From NCBI GenBank assembly GCA_030429705.1, contig JAUIES010000001.1, positions 1,736,001-1,800,000 on the forward strand: 64,000 nucleotides of DNA. The letters run 5' to 3'. The notes beneath the pieces are model-generated. The model saw only the letters and a program-made list of their open reading frames with translations. It was not told the origin of the DNA and did not search any database. A program made the position numbers and the translations under genes. The stretch's first letter is position 1, and each line of letters opens with the position of its first letter. This document shows positions 1-9,296 of the stretch, piece by piece. This DNA comes from Phycisphaerae bacterium. Lineage in GTDB: Bacteria > Planctomycetota > Phycisphaerae > Phycisphaerales > UBA1924.

Positions 1-124
1 CGTACATCATGTCGCCGACATTGAAGAGACCAATTTCTTCGCCTTGATCGCCTGCAAACTGAGCAACCTCAGCGAGATATGATTTTTTATCGAGTCCGAT
101 CTGTCCTGTCACGATGGTGCGCAT
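1..124 (-). CDS. P-loop nucleoside/adenylate kinase-like protein, 5' end only
   Basis: Only the first 41 codons lie in the window; the gene continues to the left of base 1. The start is the ATG whose complement is at 122-124, preceded on the minus strand by a good Shine-Dalgarno sequence (GGGAGG, about 5 nt upstream). The protein begins MRTIVTGQIGLDKKSY, which has a Walker A-like G-x-x-G-x-x-K-K-S pattern immediately after the first beta strand, and continues with LFNVGDMMY. I recognise this as the start of an adenylate-kinase-like AAA protein common in planctomycetes, but the substrate cannot be told from 41 residues. It is divergently oriented from the pseudopilin gene at 307. Confidence 0.6.
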   Translation of the reverse strand, partial: MRTIVTGQIGLDKKSYLAEVAQFAGDQGEEIGLFNVGDMMY

Positions 125-306
125 GGCAGCCTCCCTTGTGGCCCGGCCCACCGCCGGATGCCGAGTATATGGGTGGTTCGCGGCGAAAAGTCCGATTTGC
201 CGGGTTTCCCGTCGAATCTGGTGCGTGTTGCAACTTGCGGGCAAGACGGCAGGTATAGACCTGGTGAGTCCAATCGGACCGATGTCTTGTGCGCACAGGA
301 GAAGCC

Positions 307-1230
307 ATGAAGCGTGCTTTCACACTCGTCGAGTTACTGGTTGTGGTCGGTATCGTCGCGCTGCTCGTGGGGATCCTGGTGCCTGCATTGATGAAGGGTC
401 GACGGGCGGCGGAGGATGCAGCCGGTTCTGCCAACCTGCGGTCATTGTCGCAGGTGATGGGGATGTACACGGGTTCGAATGATGATGGGTTTTTGAATCC
501 ATTCGGTGGGAGTGCGGTTTCGTATGCGCACGCACGCACTTTGTCGGATCGCGATCTTGATTGGGACTTTGGCGCAGCGCCTTCGGAAAGTTCGACTGAG
601 GCGTTTGCGTTTTACTGGTACAGTTATCTGGCCGATCTGGATCAAGAATCGAGACTTCGTGAAGAGCAGTTTGCGCCGGCCGATGCGTGGATGAAGGTAC
701 TGAAAAAGAAGTTCAAGAAGAAGCCGGAGTCGCGAAGCGGGCTTGCGCTGTGGCCTTCGTCGTTTGTGTATAGCCCAACTTTCTACAGTTCACCCTCGCG
801 GTATCAGGATGCGGAGCGCGCTCCTGCAACTGCGGCGTTGATATCGACCCAGTTCTTGCAGGGTGTAACTTATCCGAGCATGAAAGCAATGCTGTTTGAG
901 CGCGCAGACTTTGGGCAGCAGACGCGTCCGAAGCCACCCGATCAGCAGCAAGTGAGCACCGGAAGGCCTCCGGCGTTCAACAACATTCGCGCGAAGATTG
1001 CGGTTGCGACGGTCGATGGGAGTGTTCGCGAAGTCGATATGAGCGATGTGTACACGACGGGCGCGATTCGAGCGAGTGGCATGATCGCGGTTCCTGATCG
1101 ACCGGGTCTTTTTGCGCCCCATCAGCACCCTGAGTTGAACCACGGGGCGGATGTCGGTTCCGATGCTGAGTACCCCGCGTACTTCTGGGCGACGCGCGAA
1201 GGTATTGAAGGCCGGGATCTTCCGAACTGA
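307..1230 (+). CDS. Type II secretion/type IV pilin-like pseudopilin (H-X9-DG family)
   Basis: Secreted prepilin-like protein of 307 aa. It starts MKRAFTLVELLVVVGIVALL, a short basic leader followed by the F-T-L-V-E prepilin peptidase site and a hydrophobic helix. The start at 307 is chosen because AGGAG lies about 5 nt upstream and the leader is then of normal length; an upstream in-frame GTG at 289 would spoil it. The C-terminal part carries VATVDGSVREVDMSDVY, the type of 'DGS' segment found in planctomycete pseudopilins. Such proteins are usually assembled at the inner membrane by a T2SS/T4P-like machine; gspD and gspE are 48-53 kb away in this window. The next gene starts 3 nt after the stop, suggesting an operon. 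Confidence 0.8.
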   Translation: MKRAFTLVELLVVVGIVALLVGILVPALMKGRRAAEDAAGSANLRSLSQVMGMYTGSNDDGFLNPFGGSAVSYAHARTLSDRDLDWDFGAAPSESSTEAFAFYWYSYLADLDQESRLREEQFAPADAWMKVLKKKFKKKPESRSGLALWPSSFVYSPTFYSSPSRYQDAERAPATAALISTQFLQGVTYPSMKAMLFERADFGQQTRPKPPDQQQVSTGRPPAFNNIRAKIAVATVDGSVREVDMSDVYTTGAIRASGMIAVPDRPGLFAPHQHPELNHGADVGSDAEYPAYFWATREGIEGRDLPN

Positions 1231-1233
1231 GCC

Positions 1234-1512
1234 ATGTCGCTGCGCACACTGACTGAAGATGTTCTCTACGCCGGAACCGGGTTTCTCGGGCGATTGGCGG
1301 TTGCCTGGGCGGGCGCTCCGCGCGGTGTGCGTCGCACGGTGGCGGTGCTGATGGTGGTTGTGGTGCTGGCGGTGTGGCTTGGGCCGAAGCTTGATCTGTT
1401 CAGCGGTTCTCGATCGGGATTCACGGCTGAGGAACTGCGTTTGATCGAGCAAGCGGGCAAGTCTGAGCCCATTGAGAGTCGGCTGCCGTGGTGGTATACC
1501 CCCAACGAGTGA
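1234..1512 (+). CDS. Small membrane protein of unknown function
   Basis: A 92-aa protein beginning 3 nt after the pseudopilin stop and therefore probably co-transcribed. Around residues 32-50 there is one hydrophobic segment (TVAVLMVVVVLAVWLG) flanked by basic residues. The C-terminal part is charged and would be periplasmic or cytoplasmic, ending in LPWWYTPNE. No recognisable domain. The linkage to a pseudopilin suggests an accessory membrane role, but that is inference. Confidence 0.55.
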   Translation: MSLRTLTEDVLYAGTGFLGRLAVAWAGAPRGVRRTVAVLMVVVVLAVWLGPKLDLFSGSRSGFTAEELRLIEQAGKSEPIESRLPWWYTPNE

Positions 1513-1596
1513 TTGCGACGGCGGTTGTGGTCTGCCAGTCTCGCCGAGTTGTGCTACGCTTGTGCCCTCACTTCTGGTTCTCTTGAAAGGTCCGCC

Positions 1597-2583
1597 ATGG
1601 CTGTGCTCATCAACGCCGACACGAAGGTCATTTGTCAGGGTATCACCGGTTCGTTTGGAGCGGTGCACACGCGCGGGTGCCTGCACTATGGCACCAAGAT
1701 GGTTGGTGGTGTGACCCCCGGCAAAGGTGGACAGAAGGACGCAAACGGGCTTGCGATTTTTGATACCGTCAAACAGGCTGTCGATGAAACGGGTGCGGAA
1801 GCGACGATGATCTTTGTGCCCCCGGCGTTTACCGGTGATGCGATTCTCGAGGCTGCGGACGCCGGCATTCGCGTGATCTGTGCGATCACCGAAGGGGTGC
1901 CGGTGCAGGACATGATTCGCGTGCGTGCGGTGCTTGATGAAATGAACATCAGCGCTCGAGGCGCTGATGTCGAGCCTGCTCAGGATCTGTTTACGCTGAT
2001 CGGCCCGAACTGTCCAGGTGTGATTACGCCCGGGCCCAAGACGGGCGGGGACAAGTCGGCGGCGGATCCATACACGAACAACGGGTGCAAGATCGGCATC
2101 ATGCCCGGATACATCCACACGCATATTTCGGAAGCCAAAACAGGCAAAGCGGTTGGTATCGTGAGTAGATCGGGCACACTGACCTATGAAGCGGTGTGGC
2201 AGACCTCGAATTTCGGGCTCGCCCAGTCGACCTGCATCGGGATCGGCGGCGATCCGGTGCGCGGGATCGACCATATCGACTGTCTGCGGTTGTTTGAAGA
2301 CGATCCGGAGACTGCTGGGATTTTGATGATCGGTGAGATCGGCGGAACGGATGAAGAGGCTGCGGCTGCGTACATCAAGGAAAATGTGACCAAGCCTGTG
2401 GCTGCTTTTATCGCGGGTCGCACGGCCCCCCCTGGCAAGCGGATGGGGCACGCTGGCGCGATTATCTCGGGTGGCGAGGGCACGGCTCAGAGCAAGATCA
2501 CGGCGCTGCGCGGGGCGGGTGCGGTGATCGCCGAGACACCTGCTGACATGGGGCGGGCGATGGTCGAGGCGATGGGGCTTTGA
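1597..2583 (+). CDS. sucD: Succinyl-CoA ligase (ADP/GDP-forming) subunit alpha
   Basis: TCA-cycle enzyme subunit that binds CoA and carries the phosphohistidine intermediate for succinyl-CoA + ADP/GDP + Pi <-> succinate + CoA + ATP/GTP. It has the N-terminal CoA-binding Rossmann region ([23 protein letters not shown]), [11 protein letters not shown], and the active-site segment [15 protein letters not shown] with the phosphorylated His at residue 285 of 328. The ATG at 1597 follows GAAAGG by 6 nt; the open frame extends further upstream but without family similarity. At 328 aa it is about 40 residues longer than E. coli SucD, with extra sequence around residues 110-175 ([12 protein letters not shown] and [10 protein letters not shown]). 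No sucC is adjacent, so the beta subunit must be encoded elsewhere. Confidence 0.93.
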   Translation: MAVLINADTKVICQGITGSFGAVHTRGCLHYGTKMVGGVTPGKGGQKDANGLAIFDTVKQAVDETGAEATMIFVPPAFTGDAILEAADAGIRVICAITEGVPVQDMIRVRAVLDEMNISARGADVEPAQDLFTLIGPNCPGVITPGPKTGGDKSAADPYTNNGCKIGIMPGYIHTHISEAKTGKAVGIVSRSGTLTYEAVWQTSNFGLAQSTCIGIGGDPVRGIDHIDCLRLFEDDPETAGILMIGEIGGTDEEAAAAYIKENVTKPVAAFIAGRTAPPGKRMGHAGAIISGGEGTAQSKITALRGAGAVIAETPADMGRAMVEAMGL

Positions 2584-2731
2584 TCTCGGGTGGATAGCGA
2601 CAATCGCGACATCGGCGTTGTCTGAGATTATCGCTTGAGCCGGGGGTTCGGAACTTTCGGAATTTGATTGATCAATAGGCCGTCTTCTGTCATCATCTAG
2701 CATTAAGCCAGATGAACTGATGGGAGGCGAA

Positions 2732-5161
2732 ATGGCACCGTTGAACTTGTTGCGGTTTTCGTTCGTATTGGCTGCGTTGACGATTGTGACCGGATGCAGG
2801 CCGATCACACTGACCCAGGTTCAACAGCGATTCGACGAGTCGTATGCGGGCGGGTGTGTTCTCCCGCCGCAATCGGGTGGGACGGGTGCGATTCAGGTGA
2901 TCGGCTATCGCGCGGCTGTCGACGCAAACAATCTGATCTATTCGATTCATTCTGATACCGACGAGAGTTACAACGAAGGGTTGTTTCAGTTGTATTCGAT
3001 CCCGGGTGTGCCTGTTGGGGTTTCAAAGTGCATGAATGACTTTGGAATTGTCGAAAAGATCGCCGTCGCGACCGCAGATGGTCAAGCGTACATCGTCGAC
3101 CTGGATTTGAAAAATGGCGGTGTCATGGCAATTGGTGCCAGCAACATTCTGACTGTCCGCGGTGTTGAGTTTGCCGAGCAGGATGGGTCTGGGCTCAAGA
3201 ATTTGATTGTGTATGGAACTGGAGGGGGGCCTTTCTCATCGATGGCGGTGTATGTCGAACAGAACGACGGAACCTACGCCAGCCCGAATTTCCCGTCGGG
3301 GCTTGGGACGGTCACTTCTGTCGCGGCTGCAAATCTGGATGGAACGGCTGGGGATGAACTTGCTGTTGCTCAAGATACTGGCGGGCAGAACCTCGGTTTG
3401 TATTCGTTCGACGGACCAACCGGAACTTATTCGCCCTACGCAGGCTATTCGACTGGTGGTGTCGCGAGTAGGGTGGCTGCAGCAGATCTCGATGATGACG
3501 GTGTTTCAGAGATCGTTGTCCTCAATCAATCGCCGGGTGTCAACGGTAACACGGTTGGCGTGTATCAAAGCAACGGGGATGGTACTGTTGGGCTCATTGA
3601 TCTTGAGCCTGTGGCTAATGGTCCGACGCATGTCGCGTTCGGCGATGTAAACTTTGACGGCCATCTTGATGCGGCGGTCGCCTGTGGGACCGTCGACGAA
3701 ATCTCCATGCTGTTTGGTGCTCCCGGGGGAGTGTTTGCAGGTTCGACGCAGCATTTGAGCCCTGACGGTGTTGGGGATCTTGTTTTTGTGCCTTCGGTAC
3801 CCGAAGTTCCGGGGTCGCCAACGCTTGACTTGTTGGTGTTGTCATCATTCGAGCAAGTGGCGGTGCTGATGAGAGGCGACGGAGAGGACTTGCTCACGGA
3901 GCAATTTGAAGAGTTCGTGTTGACAAGTGACATGCTGTGCTTTGTGGCTGCCAATTTCGATTCATCTCCCGATGGCGTGCCCGAGATGCGAGCCCTCGTT
4001 GTTGATGATGATGGCAGTACACGACAGTTGTATCGCGCCGACTGGGATGCTGCCAATGGGACTTTTGGTGACTCGAGTCTTGAATTGGATCTCAGTGCGA
4101 ACGAAGCCATGGCGGTGGGGGATTTTGATGGTGCCAATGGACCAGACCTCGTGACCGGGAGTACGGGCGGCGGTGCGTTTCATCTGCGCAACGATGGGGC
4201 GGGGAACCTGGCGCTGGTTGACGACGGGCTGGCGCCCGGCGCATTCATCACGGCGATTGGCGCGATGTCGATCAATGGCGATGCGACCGACGATGTTGTC
4301 GTGTTGGCGCAGAACACGCTCACGACCTGGTTTGCGTTTGCGGACGGGCCTTGGCAGGAGGGTTCGAGCATCAGTGCGCCGGGGACGACATTGGCGGTGG
4401 GACGGTATGACGACGGATCCAACTGGGTCGCGACTGCACATCGCGCTCTCGACGATGTCTCATTCTGGAACATCATGCCGGACGGCTCGATGGTCTTGAG
4501 TGATACGGTGTCGATCGCCGGACTCAACAACCCGGAACAGTTGGCATCGGGCGACTGGGATGGCGATGGGCATGATGATGCTGTGATTGTGCTGTCCGAG
4601 AATCTGAGTGCCGATGTGCAGGTCGTCCTCATGCTGAACGATGGTGTCGGCGGGTTCGATTCTCAGGTGATCTTTGACCGGGCGCGCGTGGATGGCTGGA
4701 ATCCCATCGGTGCGGGCTTTGCCGATGTCAACGGCGACGGGCGAACGGATGTCGTGTGTGTGAACAACTCGTTCAACGCCAGCGATCAGTTCCTGTTCGC
4801 GATTGTGAACGATCCCAAACGGGGAACCGAACCGGTCATCGAGATGTACTTGACGGGTGACCCGATCGGTTGCTTCGTGGTCGCTGATCTGGATGGTGAT
4901 GACAGTACCTGGTTCTTGACAGGTAAAACAGGGTCACGCAAAGGGTTGTCAGCGCTCCCGACCCGGTCGGCGGTCAAGGGGGGGCCTTGCAACGAGGCGG
5001 ATATTGTCAAGCCGTTCGGGCAGTTGGATTTTGCGGATCTGCAGGCGTTCTTGAATCTGTTTGCCGAGTTTGATTTGTCCGTTGACCTGAATGGTGATGG
5101 AGCGCTCGATTTCTTTGATGTTCAGCGTTACCTCGGCTCATTTTCAGCCGGGTGTCCGTGA
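2732..5161 (+). CDS. FG-GAP/VCBS repeat lipoprotein with C-terminal GC-type dockerin
   Basis: An exported 809-aa protein. The N-terminus has a hydrophobic core ending in VTGC (lipobox, Cys near residue 21), so it is probably a lipoprotein. The body consists of repeated FG-GAP/VCBS-like units with D-x-D-x-D-G calcium-binding type loops, e.g. AADLDDDGVSEIVVL, GDVNFDGHLDAAVA, GDWDGDGHDDAVIVL and ADVNGDGRTDVVCV, suggesting a beta-propeller. The last about 55 residues are dockerin-like: PCNEADIVKPFGQLDFADLQ, then DLNGDGALDFFDVQRYLGSF and a final GC. This matches the GC-type dockerin module found in Phycisphaerae. Start 2732 is preferred because GGGAGG lies directly upstream; an ATG at 2720 would put that site inside the gene. 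Probably cell-surface adhesion or binding. Confidence 0.85.
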   Translation: MAPLNLLRFSFVLAALTIVTGCRPITLTQVQQRFDESYAGGCVLPPQSGGTGAIQVIGYRAAVDANNLIYSIHSDTDESYNEGLFQLYSIPGVPVGVSKCMNDFGIVEKIAVATADGQAYIVDLDLKNGGVMAIGASNILTVRGVEFAEQDGSGLKNLIVYGTGGGPFSSMAVYVEQNDGTYASPNFPSGLGTVTSVAAANLDGTAGDELAVAQDTGGQNLGLYSFDGPTGTYSPYAGYSTGGVASRVAAADLDDDGVSEIVVLNQSPGVNGNTVGVYQSNGDGTVGLIDLEPVANGPTHVAFGDVNFDGHLDAAVACGTVDEISMLFGAPGGVFAGSTQHLSPDGVGDLVFVPSVPEVPGSPTLDLLVLSSFEQVAVLMRGDGEDLLTEQFEEFVLTSDMLCFVAANFDSSPDGVPEMRALVVDDDGSTRQLYRADWDAANGTFGDSSLELDLSANEAMAVGDFDGANGPDLVTGSTGGGAFHLRNDGAGNLALVDDGLAPGAFITAIGAMSINGDATDDVVVLAQNTLTTWFAFADGPWQEGSSISAPGTTLAVGRYDDGSNWVATAHRALDDVSFWNIMPDGSMVLSDTVSIAGLNNPEQLASGDWDGDGHDDAVIVLSENLSADVQVVLMLNDGVGGFDSQVIFDRARVDGWNPIGAGFADVNGDGRTDVVCVNNSFNASDQFLFAIVNDPKRGTEPVIEMYLTGDPIGCFVVADLDGDDSTWFLTGKTGSRKGLSALPTRSAVKGGPCNEADIVKPFGQLDFADLQAFLNLFAEFDLSVDLNGDGALDFFDVQRYLGSFSAGCP

Positions 5162-5199
5162 TGTTCTATCGACCTTGATGGGCGCAGCTAAGGTGAGAA

Positions 5200-6309
5200 T
5201 CAAAAGCCGAGGTCGAGGCCCTCTGCCTGTTTGTCGGCGAGGTAACTTGAGCGGACGAGTGGGCCGCTGAACACGACTTTGAAGCCAGCCTCGGTGCCGA
5301 CTCGTTCGTACTCGGCGAACTCGTCGGGGTGGACCCAGCGGTCGATGGGCAGGTGGTTCAGGGTTGGCTGCAGGTATTGACCGATGGTGATGATGTCGCA
5401 GGCATCGGTGGGGGAGGCCGTGTCTAGGTTGTTCAGTTTGGAAGACCCCTCCCTGATGGTCGGGGTTTGTGGTGTTGGAACAGGGACGGTGGTTTTGGCG
5501 ATGAGGTCGTGGAGGAACTCGTGGACTTCTTCGCGTCGTTCGCCGATGCCGACCATGATGCCGGTTTTGGCGATTCGGCCTTGGGCTTTGACGCGGCGGA
5601 GGAGTTCGATCGAGCGTTCGTAGCGAGCAGCCGGCCTGACGGCAGGGTGGCAGCGTCGGACGGTTTCCAGGTTGTGCGCGATGATGTTGGGTTTGGCATC
5701 GATGACCATCTGCAGTGCTGTTTCGTCGCCGCGGAAGTCACCGATGAGGACTTCGATGGAGAGGTCCGGACAGGCATCGCGGAGGCGGATGATGGTTTCA
5801 GCCCAAATGGCGGCTCCGCCGTCGGGCATGTCATCGCGATCGACACTCGTGATGACGATGTGCTTGAGATGGGTTCCTCGCAACGAGTCGGCGACACGGC
5901 GTGGTTCGTCGAGGTCGGTGACGGGCGGCTTTCCGGTTTTGACATTGCAGAATCCGCAGTTCCGGGTGCAGGTGTCGCCGAGGATCATGATTGTGGCGAC
6001 ACCTCGTTCCCAGCACTCCCCCATATTAGGGCATGATGCTTCCTGGCAGACGGTGTGGAGGCCATGGGTTTCGATGTTGGCTTTGGTTGCCTTGAAGGCT
6101 TCGCCTCCGGGGACGCGTGCTCGGAGCCACGCTGGTTTTTTCTTGGCGCGGAGTTGCTGGGTCTGATTGTTGTTGATGACGAGGGATGAGAGACTGACCG
6201 CTGGTCGAGCGGTTTTGATGGGGTCGCCGCCGAGCGGTCTGGGGTGTCGAGCCAGCGTTCGGCTGATCAATTTCTGATTTGTAGCAGGATGGTCCTGTCG
6301 AGAGGTCAT
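5200..6309 (-). CDS. lipA: Lipoyl synthase (radical SAM)
   Basis: Inserts two sulfurs into protein-bound octanoyl groups to make lipoyl cofactor for 2-oxo-acid dehydrogenases. It has the N-terminal auxiliary cluster motif C-x4-C-x5-C (CQEASCPNMGEC) and the radical-SAM motif C-x3-C-x2-C (CTRNCGFC), followed by the usual THLKHIVITSVDRDD and IGQYLQPTLNHLPI segments, and ends near RSSYLADKQ. Odd: between the helix ending FLHDL and DACDIITIGQ there are about 30 additional residues (rich in T, P and S) that family members lack. The DNA for this insert contains a repeat also found inside top6B (5444-5465). The ATG at 6309 has no clear ribosome-binding site and the first about 50 residues are not conserved, so the true start may lie downstream. 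Confidence 0.92.
   Translation of the reverse strand: MTSRQDHPATNQKLISRTLARHPRPLGGDPIKTARPAVSLSSLVINNNQTQQLRAKKKPAWLRARVPGGEAFKATKANIETHGLHTVCQEASCPNMGECWERGVATIMILGDTCTRNCGFCNVKTGKPPVTDLDEPRRVADSLRGTHLKHIVITSVDRDDMPDGGAAIWAETIIRLRDACPDLSIEVLIGDFRGDETALQMVIDAKPNIIAHNLETVRRCHPAVRPAARYERSIELLRRVKAQGRIAKTGIMVGIGERREEVHEFLHDLIAKTTVPVPTPQTPTIREGSSKLNNLDTASPTDACDIITIGQYLQPTLNHLPIDRWVHPDEFAEYERVGTEAGFKVVFSGPLVRSSYLADKQAEGLDLGF
5444..5465. repeat. Short dispersed repeat (CCCCGACC..GAGGG type), copy 1, inside lipA
   Basis: A 22-nt segment of the form GACCCCTCCCT-n3-GGTCGGGG. It differs at only two positions from a segment at 42702-42723 inside top6B. It lies in the non-conserved insert of LipA and is read in-frame there as PTIREGS. 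Confidence 0.6.
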
Positions 6310-6655
6310 GTAGAACTGTAGGATTCAGACCGCCCCGGTGCTCGTGCGAAGTGTTGTAGGGAATTTTGATTGAATTCGGCATCTATTGCGCTCTGATCTT
6401 GGTGTGTCTGGTGATTCGGCGTGTCGAATCAGAGGCTCGCTGGACCGATGCAGCGAGGGAGTCGATGCAGATAGCGGAAGGATTCGTGTGTTTGCGAACC
6501 CTGGGCGGGGTTTCGGCGTTTGACAGTGGTAGACCGAGCGCTACCGTACGCGCATTCTCAGAAACGGGGGGGTAGTTAGCCGATCTCCCCTCTATAGATT
6601 CGATCTCGCCGTAGCGGGATGGTTTCGTGTCTTGATGATTCGAAGGAGTAAGACT
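6310..6655. other. Divergent intergenic region between lipA and the EPS locus
   Basis: About 350 bases between two divergent genes, with no convincing coding sequence (a 69-codon open frame at 6366-6575 has no ribosome-binding site or similarity). It must hold promoters for both directions; the best candidate for the rightward one is annotated at 6520-6547. Confidence 0.5.
6520..6547 (+). promoter_or_regulatory. Candidate promoter with internal dyad for the EPS/exosortase locus
   Basis: TTGACA (6520-6525) is followed after about 16 nt by TACCGT (6542-6547), a weak -10 box. Between them lies an inverted repeat GGTAG (6528-6532) ... CTACC (6541-6545), placed as an operator would be. The first gene begins at 6656, leaving a leader of about 100 nt. 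Visual match only. Confidence 0.3.
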
Positions 6656-8209
6656 GTGATACAGCCGGCGAAATCAACCTGTTTTGGGGATTCACGACGA
6701 ATCGGGCGTATGGCGATCTTGGTCGCGTTCGCCGGATTTTTGGGCGGCTGCAGCCACTGGGATTCATATCTCGATCCGAGTGTTGTTGGTGCTTGGGAAC
6801 GAACACCGACCAAAGTGCCGATTCTCGAGCGGATCGCAACGATAGAAGATGAACCCGACCAGTTTGTCGAGTACAGCGAGATCAGGTCTGATGATTTGAT
6901 TCCGGAAGCCGAGCCGTATCGACTTGGACCTGGCGACAGTCTGATCGTCACGGTGTATGACCTTGTTGTTCCCGGGCAGCCTCAGATCGAGCAACGAACG
7001 ATCGACCAGTTGGGGTATGTGGAGTTTCCGCAGCTCGGCCGTGTGTATATGACCGGGCTGACGGAAGAGCAGGCCCGGCAGACGATTGCTGCGAAGGCAT
7101 CCGAGTTTATTGATGATCCGTTGGTGTCGGTTTCGCTGCAGTCTCGTCGGCAGCAGGCGTTCCACCTGATGGGTGGCGTGCGGTCGCCTGGCCCGTACGG
7201 GATTCCTTCGTCAGATTACCGACTGCTCGAAGCGTTGATCGCTGCGGGCGGGATGAGCGAAACCGCGAAATATGTACATGTGATTCGTCAAGTGCCTTTG
7301 ACGCGTGATGCCGGAGGCGGTGCACCGGCGGATATTCCTGAGATGGACGGCGGTCCGACACCGACCGGTGAGCAGCTACTCGACATCATTGATGATCTCT
7401 CGGGTGATGGCGGAAGCGGGGCGCTACCGACACGGCCGGCAGAGCAGTTTGACGGGTTTGGAACGCAGACAGACTCGAACAGAGACTCAAACGGTCAACC
7501 TGAGCCGATGATCGACCTGCTGGATTCGAACGATCGCGGTGCTGTTCCCGGCGTGGATATCGACATGGGGAACCAGCGATCGGCACCGACCATTGGTGGG
7601 TCTCGCTGGGTGTTTTTGAATGGCGAATGGGTGATGGCAGGCGGCAATGCTGCCAATCCTGGTGCGGGTTCGATGGGCGAACGCGATCCGATGGCCGGCA
7701 TTGACAAGTTGGTGACGCAGCGTGTGATTCGTGTGCGTGCGGCACCGTTGCTAGCGGGTGATGCTCGCTACAACATTGTTGTGCGTGCGGGCGACATTAT
7801 TCGCGTTCCGCTTGCAGAAGCAGGGAATGTGTACATCGATGGTGAAGTCAATCGACCGGGTGTGTTTGCGTTGCCTCAGGTTGGTCGTTTGACATTGACC
7901 CGGGCGATGACGGCTGCGGGTGGTCTTGGCGGCTTGGCGATTCCTGAGCGTGTCGACCTGACGCGGATGGTTGGCGATGATCAGCAGGCGACGATCATGC
8001 TGGATCTGCGTGCGATTTCGCAGGGGACGCAGCCGGATGTGTACTTGAAGCCGGATGACCGGATCAATGTGGGAACGAACTTCTGGGCATTCCCGCTTGC
8101 GGTGATTCGGAACGGGTTCCGGATGTCGTACGGGTTTGGTTTCCTGCTTGACAGGAACTTTGGTAATGATGTGTTTGGTGCACCTCCGAGTAACCGGTTC
8201 GGTGGTTGA
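6656..8209 (+). CDS. Polysaccharide export lipoprotein, Wza/SLBB family
   Basis: Outer-membrane polysaccharide exporter component, 517 aa. The signal sequence ends in FLGGCSH, a lipobox. A polysaccharide-export (Poly_export) domain follows (YRLGPGDSLIVTVYDLV, then GYVEFPQLGRVYMTGLTEEQ), with SLBB-like beta-grasp segments near AFHLMGGVRSPGPYGIP and YIDGEVNRPGVFALPQVG. A low-complexity linker, roughly residues 215-340, separates the two SLBB units. GTG at 6656 is chosen because AAGGAG lies 7 nt upstream; the frame also holds TTG 6632 and ATG 6635, which would place that site inside the gene. It is the first gene of the EPS/exosortase locus and should work with the Wzz-like protein at 15020. Confidence 0.9.
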   Translation: MIQPAKSTCFGDSRRIGRMAILVAFAGFLGGCSHWDSYLDPSVVGAWERTPTKVPILERIATIEDEPDQFVEYSEIRSDDLIPEAEPYRLGPGDSLIVTVYDLVVPGQPQIEQRTIDQLGYVEFPQLGRVYMTGLTEEQARQTIAAKASEFIDDPLVSVSLQSRRQQAFHLMGGVRSPGPYGIPSSDYRLLEALIAAGGMSETAKYVHVIRQVPLTRDAGGGAPADIPEMDGGPTPTGEQLLDIIDDLSGDGGSGALPTRPAEQFDGFGTQTDSNRDSNGQPEPMIDLLDSNDRGAVPGVDIDMGNQRSAPTIGGSRWVFLNGEWVMAGGNAANPGAGSMGERDPMAGIDKLVTQRVIRVRAAPLLAGDARYNIVVRAGDIIRVPLAEAGNVYIDGEVNRPGVFALPQVGRLTLTRAMTAAGGLGGLAIPERVDLTRMVGDDQQATIMLDLRAISQGTQPDVYLKPDDRINVGTNFWAFPLAVIRNGFRMSYGFGFLLDRNFGNDVFGAPPSNRFGG

Positions 8210-8357
8210 GAGACCGGTCGGCGCTTGATTGGTTGACCGAACTCGGTTGATTGTGGTTCGTAGTGATGTGGTCGGCTGTGCGCCGTCGGTTCCGGGTTCA
8301 TGACGAAGGAGGTTCGTGATGACCGGCTGCAGGTGGGTTCGGAGATGATGAAGATTC

Positions 8358-9296
8358 ATGAGTGAATCGCCGGACAACACGGTGAGTGCGGACTCGGTGT
8401 CGACCGACCTTCGGTTCGGTGTTCTGACAACGAGCGGCGCGGTGATTGCGGGCGCCCTGAGTGTTGCATTCATCGGGCTGTTCTTTCGCTGGTTCATTGT
8501 GCAGAGCAAGTGGAGTTGGAACCAGATCGAAGATTGGGGGCACGCTTTTGCAATCCCAGCGATCAGTGGGTATCTGGTCTGGCAACAGCGGGCTTTGATA
8601 GCGAAGACGGAAGCACGGGTTTTCTGGCCTGGGTTCGCTCCGATTCTGCTCGGGATTGCGACTTATTTTGCGGGGATCGTGACGATTTCCAACCACATGG
8701 TGCAGGGTTTTGCGATGATCCTGACGCTGTTTGGTGTGGTGTTGCTTCTGGCGGGCCCGGCGATTATGCGTGTGGTGTTTTTGCCGATCGCGTTTTTGGT
8801 TTTTTCGGTAACGCTTTCGCCTTCGATCATGGAGACGATCACTTTCAAGTTGAAGTTGATCGCTTCTGAGGGCTCCTGGATTTTGCTGTCGGTGCTCGGA
8901 CCGGTGTTTGGATACTCGGTGGATTTGAGCGGCAACACGCTGTTGATTCAGAAATCGACCGGCGAACCGATTCCCTTGAATGTCGCGGATGCGTGTAGCG
9001 GGATGCGCATGGTTGTTGCGTTCTTTGCGTTGGCCGGCGCGGTTGCGTTGCTTTCTGCGAAGAGTTGGTGGCAGCGGATCGCAATCATGTTGATTGCTGG
9101 GCCTGTGGCGGTAGCGATGAATGTCCTTCGTGTTGCGGTGCTGGGTTGGCTTTCGATGGCTGACCCTGATCTCGCGTCGGGTGACGCGCACATGATCATC
9201 GGGACGATCTTGCTGGTGCCATCGTTGTTGTTGTTCATGGGTTTGGTGTGGATATTGAACCGGCTTGAAGGCGAGCCGGAAGGTGGTGTGTCGTGA
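8358..9296 (+). CDS. Exosortase (PEP-CTERM sorting transpeptidase)
   Basis: Polytopic membrane cysteine transpeptidase that processes PEP-CTERM proteins. Of 312 aa, most is hydrophobic, with about eight membrane segments. The catalytic residues of the family are present: Cys213 in DACSGMR, Arg258 in NVLRV and His278 in SGDAHM. The N-terminal about 20 residues are polar and cytoplasmic. The gene overlaps the next by 4 nt (GTGA), so the EpsI-like protein is translationally coupled. Likely substrates in this window are the PEP-CTERM proteins at 32590 and 45702. The exosortase subtype cannot be set from reading alone. Confidence 0.92.
   Translation: MSESPDNTVSADSVSTDLRFGVLTTSGAVIAGALSVAFIGLFFRWFIVQSKWSWNQIEDWGHAFAIPAISGYLVWQQRALIAKTEARVFWPGFAPILLGIATYFAGIVTISNHMVQGFAMILTLFGVVLLLAGPAIMRVVFLPIAFLVFSVTLSPSIMETITFKLKLIASEGSWILLSVLGPVFGYSVDLSGNTLLIQKSTGEPIPLNVADACSGMRMVVAFFALAGAVALLSAKSWWQRIAIMLIAGPVAVAMNVLRVAVLGWLSMADPDLASGDAHMIIGTILLVPSLLLFMGLVWILNRLEGEPEGGVS

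Noticed and set aside
790-2808. 672-codon open frame on the minus strand
   Set aside because: It lies opposite sucD and the pseudopilin gene; its composition (Arg/His/Pro-rich, no domain) is that of an antisense shadow.
6366-6575. 69-codon ORF upstream of the EPS locus
   Set aside because: No ribosome-binding site, no domain; sits in a promoter region.
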